Assembly: GCA_023450335.1 (NCBI GenBank)
Contig: JAEXHA010000139.1
Span: 1-17,683, forward strand
Direction: 5' to 3'
Source: Actinomycetes bacterium
Lineage (GTDB): Bacteria > Actinomycetota > Actinomycetes > Actinomycetales > Microbacteriaceae
DNA: 17,683 nucleotides
The notes under the pieces are model-generated. The model made no database searches and was not told the origin of the DNA. It saw nothing but the letters and a program-made list of their open reading frames with translations. Shown in pieces: positions 1 through 6,290 of this stretch (within the stretch, counting starts at the first letter, position 1; every line of letters starts with the position of its first letter). Made by a program: the position numbers and the translations under genes.

Positions 1-81
1 GCTGGGGGCGAGCGGGATGCCGGGGCCCGGCGCCGATACGGTCGCCCGGCCGGGATCGGCTGCGGTGTGCGGGGTCGTCAT
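1..81 (-). CDS. 5' end of the next gene of the sulfur operon, probably an ABC transporter ATPase (partial)
   Basis: An ATG at 79-81 opens a reading frame that stays open to the window edge (27 codons, starting MTTPHTAADPGRA and rich in Pro, Gly and Ala). It begins 11 bases after the stop codon of the substrate-binding lipoprotein, in the same direction, so it is very likely the next gene of the same transcript. Only a low-complexity N-terminus is visible and no domain can be recognised. In sulfonate/taurine systems the binding protein is usually followed by the ATPase (SsuB/TauB) and permease (SsuC/TauC); an ATPase with a short unstructured leader would fit. That identity is inferred from context only. 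The ribosome binding site is weak (GGGA about 7 bases upstream), so coupling to the upstream gene is plausible. Confidence 0.55.
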   Translation of the reverse strand, partial: MTTPHTAADPGRATVSAPGPGIPLAPS

Positions 82-92
82 GATGCGTCCCG

Positions 93-1178
93 TCACGACG
101 GGTCGGCGAGGCCGAGTCCGCCGGCGGACACGGCCGGCCGGCCGCGTTCGGTCAACAGGGTGTTGAGCTGGCGCAGATCGAACAGTCCGTCGATGGACCC
201 GCGCTTCTGCGTCCCGGCATCCAGTCCGTTGCGGACCAGGGTCGCGAACGCTTCGGCATGCGGGTCGGGTGAGAAGGAGACGTTCAGCAGGGCGCGGTCG
301 ATCACGGGGTCAGACAGAGGCTTTCCGGTGTCGGCGGCGAGCTTCGCGTTGATCGCCTCGGCGGCCTGACCGGGGTGATCGGCGAGCCAATCGAGCGCAT
401 CGAGGTGTCCACGCAGCAGCGCCTCGACGGTCTCGGGGTGCTCGGCCAGGAACGCGGCGCGCACCAGCAGCACCGTCGTCGGGAACGCGCCATCGGGCCA
501 CAGCTCGGCCTCGTCGACCAGGACATGTGCGCCGGCGTCGACGATCAGGCGCGACACCCACGGCTCGGGCAGCCACGCGCCGTCGAGATCGCCCCGCTGG
601 AACAGCGCGAGCGTCTGTGCATTCTCGGTCGGGGTGATCGACACGTCGCCGCCGCCGGTGACGTCGGTCTCATGCCCCTGGTCGCGCAACCAGCTGCGCA
701 GCGCGACATCCTGCGTGTTCCCCAGCTGGGGGCTCGCCAGGATGGTGCCGCCGAGCTCGGCTGCCGAATCGATGCCGTCGCGCACGACCAGCGCGGCACC
801 GCCGGTGGTGGCACCGGCGACGACGACGGCCGAGGCGCCACCGGACTGGATGAACGTGTTGATCGACGGGTTCGGGCCGATGTAGGTGGCGTCGATCGCC
901 CCGGCCGACAGCGCCTCGATGGCCGCCGGTCCGGCGTTGAAGATGTGCGTGGCCAGCTCGGTGTCGCCGAGTTCGTCGGCGAACAGCCCCTCGGCGACGC
1001 CGACCAGCGCGGGGGCGTGGGTGACGTTGGCGAAGTAGCCCACGCGCACCACGTCGGCCGGCGTGCCCGCATCGAGGTCGGCGGGGCCGGTGGCGGCGGT
1101 GGCGCCGGAGGCGCACGCAGTGAGCATCATGCCGGCCGCGGCCAGGGAAATGAGCGCGGTGGTGCGGGTGGTGTTCAT
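93..1178 (-). CDS. ABC transporter substrate-binding lipoprotein, sulfonate/SsuA-TauA type
   Basis: This 361-residue protein is the extracellular binding component of an ABC importer, expected to capture an organosulfur compound (aliphatic sulfonate, taurine or sulfate ester) outside the membrane. The N-terminus is a lipoprotein signal: hydrophobic stretch, then lipobox LTAC with the acylated cysteine at residue 22. The mature part has the SsuA/NMT1-like fold signatures: VRVGYFANVTHAPALVGVAEGLF near residues 44-66 (first strand and helix), FNAGPAAIEALSAGAIDATYIGPNP near 80-104, and a Gly/Ala-rich hinge. It starts at ATG 1176-1178 behind a strong AAGGAGG at 1186-1192, 7 bases upstream, so it is translated independently although it lies only 68 bp after cysN. 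The position directly behind cysDN supports a sulfur substrate over nitrate or thiamine precursor, which related proteins bind. The exact ligand cannot be read from sequence. Confidence 0.85.
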   Translation of the reverse strand: MNTTRTTALISLAAAGMMLTACASGATAATGPADLDAGTPADVVRVGYFANVTHAPALVGVAEGLFADELGDTELATHIFNAGPAAIEALSAGAIDATYIGPNPSINTFIQSGGASAVVVAGATTGGAALVVRDGIDSAAELGGTILASPQLGNTQDVALRSWLRDQGHETDVTGGGDVSITPTENAQTLALFQRGDLDGAWLPEPWVSRLIVDAGAHVLVDEAELWPDGAFPTTVLLVRAAFLAEHPETVEALLRGHLDALDWLADHPGQAAEAINAKLAADTGKPLSDPVIDRALLNVSFSPDPHAEAFATLVRNGLDAGTQKRGSIDGLFDLRQLNTLLTERGRPAVSAGGLGLADPS

Positions 1179-1246
1179 CGTTTCGCCTCCTTCGGGCGGG
1201 TGGGGGACGGTCCGGGCACAGCGGCGGATGCCGGTGCGACGCGGGA

Positions 1247-2587
1247 TCAGTGCGGTTCCTGCACCGTGCCGGCGGCGAGGGTGGCGCCACTGGCCGGATC
1301 GATCACCAGGAACGATCCGGTCGCCCGGTTGAGGGCGTAGGGCTCGACCGGAAGCGCGGCGGCGGCGCGCAGCGTGGCGCGGCCGATCTCGTTGACCTCG
1401 AGCCGCTCGGCGGGCTGGTGGGCGAGAGTGTCCAGGTCGCGGCGGCTGGTGATCGCACCGACGACGGCCTGCACCGTGGTGGTGCCGTGCTTGACGAGGA
1501 TCCGGGCGCCGGTGGTCAGCGCGCGCGGGTCCAGCTGGAACAGCTCGGCCTCGAACTCACGCACCGCCTGCGGCAGCGAACCGGCCGCGGCGATCACCGC
1601 GCCACGGGCGGCGTCGATCTCGTCGGCCAGCTGCACGGCCACCGACTGGGGTGCCTCCGCCTGCGTTGCCGGAGTGCCCAGGACATCGATCGCGGTCACG
1701 GTGGTCTCGATGCCGGCGGGGAAGACGGTGACCGTCTCGCCCACGCTGATGGCTCCCGAGGCGATGCGTCCGGCGAACGCGCGATGGTCGCGATAGGCCT
1801 CGGCGACCAGCGGATCGGCGGCCAGCTGGGGAGCCAGCCCACCCTGCGGACGCAGCACCGATTGCACGGGCAGACGGAACGGCTCCGCCGTCTCGTGGGC
1901 TCCGATCGAGGCGGGGCCATGCCCGGACGCGGCCTGTCCCTGCGCCGGGAGCGCTTCGAGCAGTTCGAGCAGCGCGGGCCCGGTGTACCAGGGGGTGTGT
2001 GCGGAATGCTCGACGATGTTGTCGCCCTGAAGCGCCGAGACCGGCAGCACGTGCACCTCACCGATGCCCAGCTCGGCGGTGACCTGACGCACCTGCGCCT
2101 CGATGGGGTCGAAGCGCTCTTGCGCGAAGTCGAGCAGGTCGATCTTGTTCACCGCGACGATCACGTGCGGCACGCGCAGCAGTGCCACGACGGCGAGGTG
2201 ACGGCGGGTCTGCTCGAGCACACCCTTGCGCCCGTCGATGAGCACCACCACGGCGTCGGCGGTCGTGGCGCCGGTGACCATGTTGCGCGTGTACTGCACG
2301 TGGCCGGGGCAATCGGCCAGCACGAATGAGCGGGAACCCGTCGAGAAGTAGCGGTAGGCGACATCGATCGTGATGCCCTGTTCGCGTTCGGCGCGCAGGC
2401 CGTCGGTGAGCAGGGCGAAGTCGAACGCGCCGTGCGCGAACCCGCGCTCGGCTGAGGTCCGTGAGACCTGCTCGAGCTGATCGGCGAGGATCGCCTTCGA
2501 ATCGTGCAGCAGCCGACCCACCAGAGTGGACTTGCCGTCGTCGACGGAGCCGGCGGTGGCGAAACGGAACAGCGTGTCGGTGCTCAT
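1247..2587 (-). CDS. cysN: Sulfate adenylyltransferase subunit 1, GTPase CysN
   Basis: CysN is the regulatory GTPase of ATP sulfurylase. Its GTP hydrolysis drives the CysD reaction ATP + sulfate -> APS + PPi in the cytoplasm. The 446-residue protein has the translation-factor G domain: P-loop GSVDDGKST at 13-21, switch I region GITIDVAYRYF at 71-81, DCPGH (G3) at 92-96 and NKID (G4) at 147-150. EF-Tu-like beta-barrel domains 2 and 3 follow. It ends after domain 3, so there is no fused APS kinase (CysC) as in NodQ-type or mycobacterial CysNC proteins. The ATG shares one base with the cysD stop (TGATG at 2585-2589). There is no good ribosome binding site at normal distance, which indicates translational coupling to cysD. 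Confidence 0.97.
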   Translation of the reverse strand: MSTDTLFRFATAGSVDDGKSTLVGRLLHDSKAILADQLEQVSRTSAERGFAHGAFDFALLTDGLRAEREQGITIDVAYRYFSTGSRSFVLADCPGHVQYTRNMVTGATTADAVVVLIDGRKGVLEQTRRHLAVVALLRVPHVIVAVNKIDLLDFAQERFDPIEAQVRQVTAELGIGEVHVLPVSALQGDNIVEHSAHTPWYTGPALLELLEALPAQGQAASGHGPASIGAHETAEPFRLPVQSVLRPQGGLAPQLAADPLVAEAYRDHRAFAGRIASGAISVGETVTVFPAGIETTVTAIDVLGTPATQAEAPQSVAVQLADEIDAARGAVIAAAGSLPQAVREFEAELFQLDPRALTTGARILVKHGTTTVQAVVGAITSRRDLDTLAHQPAERLEVNEIGRATLRAAAALPVEPYALNRATGSFLVIDPASGATLAAGTVQEPH

Positions 2588-3540
2588 CAGAAGTACCCGT
2601 CCTTCTTGCGGTCCTCCATGGCCGCCTCGCTCAGTCGGTCATCGGCGCGCGTGGCACCGCGCTCGGTGACGGTGGTGCGGGCCACCTCGGCGACGATGTC
2701 GGCGAGGCCGGCGGCGTCGGATTCGACCGCGCCGGTGCAGCTCATGTCGCCCACGGTGCGGTACCGCACGGTGCGGGTCACGACCTGCTCGCCCGCGCGC
2801 GGCCGCGAGACGTCGCCGACGGCGCGCCACATGCCGTCGCGCTGGAACACCTCACGCTCGTGCGCGAAGTACAGCGGAGGCAGAGCGATGCGCTCGCGCG
2901 CGATGTAGCGCCAGATGTCCAGTTCGGTCCAGTTCGAGATGGGGAATGCCCGCACGTGCTGACCTGGCGTGTGCCGGCCGTTGTACAGACTCCACAGCTC
3001 GGGACGCTGGTTGCGCGGATCCCATTGCCCGAATTCGTCGCGCAGCGAGATGATGCGCTCCTTAGCTCGCGCCTTGTCCTCGTCGCGGCGCGCCCCGCCG
3101 AAGACGGCGTCGTGACGACCGGCGGCGATCGCATCGAGCAGCGGCAGGGTCTGCAACGGGTTGCGGGTGCCGTCGGCGCGCTCGTGGAGCCGGCCGTCGT
3201 CGATGTAATCCTGTACGCGGGCCACGTCGAGGCGGACGCCCAGGCGCGCGACCGTCTCGTCGCGGAAGGCGATCACCTCGGGGAAGTTGTGCCCGGTGTC
3301 CACGTGCAGCACCGGGAAGGGGACGCGGCCGGGGAAGAACGCCTTCGCGGCGAGGTGCAGCACCACCACCGAGTCCTTGCCCCCGGAGAACAGCAGCACC
3401 GGTCGCTCGAACTCGGCGACGACCTCGCGGATGATGTGCACGGCCTCGGCCTCGAGCAGGTCGAGCGTGTCGAGGCGCGGGGCGGGGGCGGACGGTCGCG
3501 CGACGTCGCGCAGCGACGGGGCATCCAGATCGAGGCTCAT
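2587..3540 (-). CDS. cysD: Sulfate adenylyltransferase subunit 2, CysD
   Basis: CysD is the catalytic subunit of ATP sulfurylase (EC 2.7.7.4) and forms APS from ATP and sulfate with CysN. The 317-residue protein shows the PAPS-reductase/N-type ATP pyrophosphatase fold: PP-loop SGGKDS at 52-57 and HVDTGHNFPE near 79-88. The C-terminus (MEDRKKDGYF) is the family's usual ending. I chose the ATG at 3538-3540, which overlaps the cysH stop as ATGA. The frame is open about 60 codons further upstream, but that stretch lies inside cysH and is a run of Arg/Pro-rich codons unlike the family. The overlap and the missing Shine-Dalgarno sequence point to coupled translation with cysH. Confidence 0.97.
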   Translation of the reverse strand: MSLDLDAPSLRDVARPSAPAPRLDTLDLLEAEAVHIIREVVAEFERPVLLFSGGKDSVVVLHLAAKAFFPGRVPFPVLHVDTGHNFPEVIAFRDETVARLGVRLDVARVQDYIDDGRLHERADGTRNPLQTLPLLDAIAAGRHDAVFGGARRDEDKARAKERIISLRDEFGQWDPRNQRPELWSLYNGRHTPGQHVRAFPISNWTELDIWRYIARERIALPPLYFAHEREVFQRDGMWRAVGDVSRPRAGEQVVTRTVRYRTVGDMSCTGAVESDAAGLADIVAEVARTTVTERGATRADDRLSEAAMEDRKKDGYF

Positions 3541-4280
3541 ACGTGCAACCCGCATTCTGTCTTGCTCAGTCCGGCCCATCGGCCGGATCGGGGGTCTTCG
3601 CCGGGGGCGACCGGCTGGGTGCACGGCTGGCATCCGATCGACGGATACCCGTGCTGGACGAGAAGGTTGACCGGCACCTGGTGCGTGCCGGCGTAGTCGA
3701 GCAGGTCGTCGAAGCTCCACGCCGCGACCGGGTTGACCTTGACCAGGCCGTTGCGCTCATCCCAGGTGACCAGCGGCGTGTGCGTGCGGGTGGGCGCCTC
3801 GTCGCGGCGTACACCGGTGAACCACAGCTCGTAGCCGCCGAGCGCGTCGCGCAGCGGCTCGACCTTGCGGCGCCGGCAGCACAGCGCGGGGTCACGGGCG
3901 AACAGCTCGGCGCCGAACGCCGCATCCTGCTCGGGGACCGTCTGCTCCGGGAGGACGTCGACGATGCGGACATCGAGTGCCCGGCCGACCTCGTCGCGGG
4001 TCAGCCGGGTCTCGGCGAAGTGATAGCCGGTGTCGAGGAACAGCACGTCGACGCCGGGGAGGGCCGCCGCCACCAGATGGGGCAGCGCGGCATCGGCCAT
4101 CGAGCAGGCCACAGCGGCGGCGTCGACCGAGAAGTTGTCGGCGACCCAGCGCACGACCTCGGCGGGGGAGGCCTCGTGGTCGGTGAGGCTGCCCAGATCG
4201 GCGTTGCCACGCTCAGCGAGCGTGCGCAGTTGGTCGGGACTGCGGCGGGTCGTGGCGCGGGGGGCGAGGCTGACGGTCAC
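3537..4280 (-). CDS. cysH: Adenylyl-sulfate (APS) reductase, [4Fe-4S] CysH type
   Basis: This 247-residue cytoplasmic enzyme reduces activated sulfate to sulfite with thioredoxin as electron donor. Cys-Cys at 134-135 and Cys217/Cys220 (GCQPC) form the four-cysteine set that binds the [4Fe-4S] cluster in APS-using CysH enzymes, and the C-terminal KTECGLHV carries the catalytic cysteine at 243. These residues mark it as an APS reductase (EC 1.8.4.10), not a cluster-free PAPS reductase, and fit the absence of an APS kinase gene nearby. LDTGYHF at 82-88 is the nucleotide/sulfate loop. The start is GTG at 4278-4280, overlapping the sulfite reductase stop as GTGA. The open frame continues far upstream but only as an antisense-like shadow inside sir. 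The stop overlaps cysD as ATGA. Confidence 0.95.
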   Translation of the reverse strand: MTVSLAPRATTRRSPDQLRTLAERGNADLGSLTDHEASPAEVVRWVADNFSVDAAAVACSMADAALPHLVAAALPGVDVLFLDTGYHFAETRLTRDEVGRALDVRIVDVLPEQTVPEQDAAFGAELFARDPALCCRRRKVEPLRDALGGYELWFTGVRRDEAPTRTHTPLVTWDERNGLVKVNPVAAWSFDDLLDYAGTHQVPVNLLVQHGYPSIGCQPCTQPVAPGEDPRSGRWAGLSKTECGLHV

Positions 4281-6040
4281 TGCAGGGCCGCCTCTTCGGC
4301 GCGATGCGCCCACTGTGCGAATGTCTCGCCGGTTGCGCGGTCGGCGAGGTAGCGGCGGATCACCCGCTCGGCGTAATCGGCGATGCCGTCGGCGGGCACC
4401 TTCAATCCGCGCACCGTGCGGCCCATGCCGGCTTCGGGGCGCCCTTCGGTCGCGAGGCCGCCGCCGAGGTGCACCTGGTAGCCGGGCACTTGCTCGCCGT
4501 CGATCGTGACGAGCTGGCCCTTCAGCCCGATGTCGGCGGTCTGGATGCGGGCGCACGAGTTGGGGCACCCGTTGACGTGGATCGAGATGGGGCGGCCGAT
4601 CTCGGGTTCGAGGTCGGCGAGGCGCTGCTCGAGCTGGTCGATCGCGGCGGCGGCGTTGGCCTTGGTCTCCACGATGGCGAGCTTGCAGAACTCGATGCCG
4701 GTGCAGGCCATGGTGCCGCGACGGAACAGGCTCGGACGCGAGGTCAGGCCCAGTTCGTCGAGGCCGGCCACGACGGCGGGCACCTGCGTCTCGGGAACAT
4801 CGAGCACGAGCAGCTTCTGGAACGCGGTCGGGCGCACCCGACGCGATCCGTTCGCCTCGGCGAGGTCGGCCAGTTTCTGCAGTGTCGTGCCGGACAGGCG
4901 GCCGGCGGTGGTCGCGGCGCCGATGAAGAACGCGCCGTCCTTCTGTTTGTGCACGCCGACGTGGTCGGGCGAGCCCACGGCGGGGCCCGGGGCCGGCCCG
5001 TCGGGCAGCGGGGAGGACAGGTACTCGGTCTCGAGCACATGCCGCAGCTTCTCGGGCCCCCAGTCGGCCAACAGGAACTTCATGCGCGCCTTGTTGCGCA
5101 GCCGGCGGAAGCCGTAATCGCGGAAGATGCCGGTGACGCCCTCCCACACCTCGGCGACCCGCTCGGGCGGAACGAACGCGCCCAGCCGCTCGCCCAGGCG
5201 CGGCACCGCCGCCAGCGCACCCCCGACCCAGAGGTCGTAGCCGACACCCAGCTCGGGGTGGACGACGGCGACGAACGAGCAGTCGTTGATCTCGTGCGCC
5301 ACGTCGAGACTCGGGTGGCCGGTGATGGCGGTCTTGTACTTACGGGGCAGATTCGCGTAGCTCGGATCGCCGATGTAGCGGTCGATGATCTCGCGCAGCT
5401 GAGGAGTCGGGTCGATCAGCTCGTCGGCGGCGATGCCGGCGACGGCCGAACCGAGGAAGGTGCGCGGCACATCGCCGCACGCCTCGGTGGTCTGCAGGCC
5501 GACTTCTTCGAGGCGGCGCCAGATCTCCGGCACGTCTTCGATGCGGATCCAGTGGTATTGGATGTTCTGCCGGTCGGTGATGTCGGCGATGTCGCGGCCG
5601 AACTCGGTGGAGATCTCGCCGAGAACACGCAACTGCTGTGTGGTCAGCTGTCCGCCGTCGATGCGCACCCGCATCATGAAGTACTCGTCCTCGAGCTCCT
5701 CCGGCTCAAGGAGTGCAGTGCGGCCACCGTCGATGCCGGGTCTGCGCTGCGTGTACAGCCCCCACCAGCGGAAGCGGCCGTGCAGGTCGGACGGATCGAT
5801 CGAGGCGAAGCCGCCGGCAGCGTAGACGTTCTCGATGCGTTCGCGTACATTCAGGCCGCCGTCAGCGCGCTTGAACTCCTCGGTCGGGTTCAGCGGCTCG
5901 GTGCCGTCGACCTTCCACTGGCCGTTCGGTTTGGAGGACGGGCGGGGAGGACGGACGCGGGTGCGCTCGGCGCCTGGCGCGGGACGCTCGGCGCGCGGCT
6001 GACGCGGCGGCGCGTCGGCGGTGCGGGTGTCGATGGTCAC
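4277..6040 (-). CDS. sir: Ferredoxin-dependent assimilatory sulfite reductase (siroheme, [4Fe-4S])
   Basis: The 587-residue enzyme catalyses the six-electron reduction of sulfite to sulfide (EC 1.8.7.1) using a siroheme coupled to a [4Fe-4S] cluster. Cluster ligands are Cys446 and Cys452 (CTGIEFC) and Cys492 and Cys496 (CPNSC); the last also ligates siroheme. Two ferrodoxin-like and two catalytic repeats are recognisable: LTTQQLRVLGEISTEFGRDI near 132-151 and TGRLSG-like AGRLSGTTLQKLADLA at 379-394. Tyr96 (WGLYTQR) and Cys188 (EACGD) match the Tyr-Cys pair of the M. tuberculosis enzyme (NirA/SirA). The start is GTG at 6038-6040 because AGGAGG (6046-6051) lies 5 bases upstream; an in-frame GTG at 6083-6085 is a weaker alternative. 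The family also contains nitrite reductases; the overlap with cysH argues for sulfite. It is the first gene of the operon. Confidence 0.93.
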   Translation of the reverse strand: MTIDTRTADAPPRQPRAERPAPGAERTRVRPPRPSSKPNGQWKVDGTEPLNPTEEFKRADGGLNVRERIENVYAAGGFASIDPSDLHGRFRWWGLYTQRRPGIDGGRTALLEPEELEDEYFMMRVRIDGGQLTTQQLRVLGEISTEFGRDIADITDRQNIQYHWIRIEDVPEIWRRLEEVGLQTTEACGDVPRTFLGSAVAGIAADELIDPTPQLREIIDRYIGDPSYANLPRKYKTAITGHPSLDVAHEINDCSFVAVVHPELGVGYDLWVGGALAAVPRLGERLGAFVPPERVAEVWEGVTGIFRDYGFRRLRNKARMKFLLADWGPEKLRHVLETEYLSSPLPDGPAPGPAVGSPDHVGVHKQKDGAFFIGAATTAGRLSGTTLQKLADLAEANGSRRVRPTAFQKLLVLDVPETQVPAVVAGLDELGLTSRPSLFRRGTMACTGIEFCKLAIVETKANAAAAIDQLEQRLADLEPEIGRPISIHVNGCPNSCARIQTADIGLKGQLVTIDGEQVPGYQVHLGGGLATEGRPEAGMGRTVRGLKVPADGIADYAERVIRRYLADRATGETFAQWAHRAEEAALQ

Positions 6041-6045
6041 GGGGC

Positions 6046-6051
6046 CCTCCT
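6046..6051 (-). promoter_or_regulatory. Ribosome binding site deciding the sulfite reductase start
   Basis: AGGAGG on the minus strand, 5 bases before GTG 6038-6040. It is a full match to the anti-Shine-Dalgarno core and favours this GTG over the in-frame GTG at 6083-6085, which has no such site. Confidence 0.75.
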
Positions 6052-6093
6052 GGTGCCGGCGCGCAGGGACGCGCGACGACGGCACTGTCCGAG

Positions 6094-6099
6094 AAGATA
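6094..6099 (-). promoter_or_regulatory. Candidate -10 element for the sulfur operon
   Basis: TATCTT on the minus strand is the best -10-like hexamer in the 250-bp divergent region. Transcription would begin near 6087, giving a leader of about 47 bases before the GTG at 6040. There is no convincing -35 hexamer at 16-18 bp, which would fit an activator-dependent promoter, with the GTCA repeats at 6131-6155 lying about 44-68 bp upstream of the predicted start. The call rests on pattern only. Confidence 0.35.
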
Positions 6100-6130
6100 C
6101 GGACCACCCGGCCGGGGACGCGACGGTCGA

Positions 6131-6155
6131 TGTCAGCGGACGTCACCGAGTGTCA
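6131..6155. repeat. Three GTCA direct repeats with exact 10-bp period
   Basis: Plus strand TGTCA at 6131-6135, CGTCA at 6141-6145 and TGTCA at 6151-6155; on the minus strand GTGAC-N5-GTGAC-N5-CTGAC. The period equals one helical turn, so the repeats lie on the same face of DNA, as in tandem sites for winged-helix response regulators or similar activators. They lie between the divergent sulfur operon and the BCCT gene, nearer the sulfur operon promoter candidate. Which regulator binds, if any, is unknown. Confidence 0.4.
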
Positions 6156-6255
6156 CGTCGCGCCACAAAGTCGACGCCCGGGCCCGCGCCGTGTAAGAGG
6201 ACCGGTCCCGACGGCGGCACGCACGCATCGCACGGACACGCGACGGCGCACCCCA

Positions 6256-6290
6256 TTCCGCACGGAAACCGCCCTCGCTAGGGTGACGAC
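6256..6290 (+). promoter_or_regulatory. Probable leaderless promoter of the BCCT transporter
   Basis: TAGGGT at 6279-6284 is a good actinobacterial -10 box ending 6 bases before the ATG at 6291, the usual distance from -10 to the transcription start. TTCCGC at 6256-6261 sits 17 bp upstream as a weak -35. There is no Shine-Dalgarno sequence between -10 and ATG. Together this suggests an mRNA that begins at or next to the A of the ATG, as is common in actinomycetes. Confidence 0.55.

Noticed and set aside
4270..4290. A small ferredoxin-like gene (as cysX of the Corynebacterium fpr2-cysIXHDNYZ cluster) between sir and cysH
   Set aside because: The two genes overlap by 4 bases, leaving no space; no ferredoxin or reductase gene appears elsewhere in the window.
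4281..5147. N-terminal extension of cysH inside sir
   Set aside because: Arg/Pro-rich and unlike any CysH; the GTG at 4278-4280 overlapping the sir stop gives the normal family length of 247 residues.
4277..6040. Nitrite reductase identity for the siroheme enzyme
   Set aside because: The motifs are shared by both families, but the GTGA overlap with cysH and the operon with cysDN favour sulfite reduction.
6041..6085. Alternative GTG start of sulfite reductase at 6083-6085
   Set aside because: In frame, but without a ribosome binding site, while GTG 6040 has AGGAGG 5 bases upstream. It would matter only if the TATCTT -10 gives a leaderless message starting near 6087.
4304..6196. 630-codon open frame antisense to the sulfite reductase gene
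   Set aside because: Shadow frame of sir; the sense protein has all catalytic motifs.
6199..6208. Perfect 10-bp palindrome GGACCGGTCC in the divergent region
   Set aside because: Short, G+C-rich and not positioned on a promoter element; palindromes of this size are expected by chance here.
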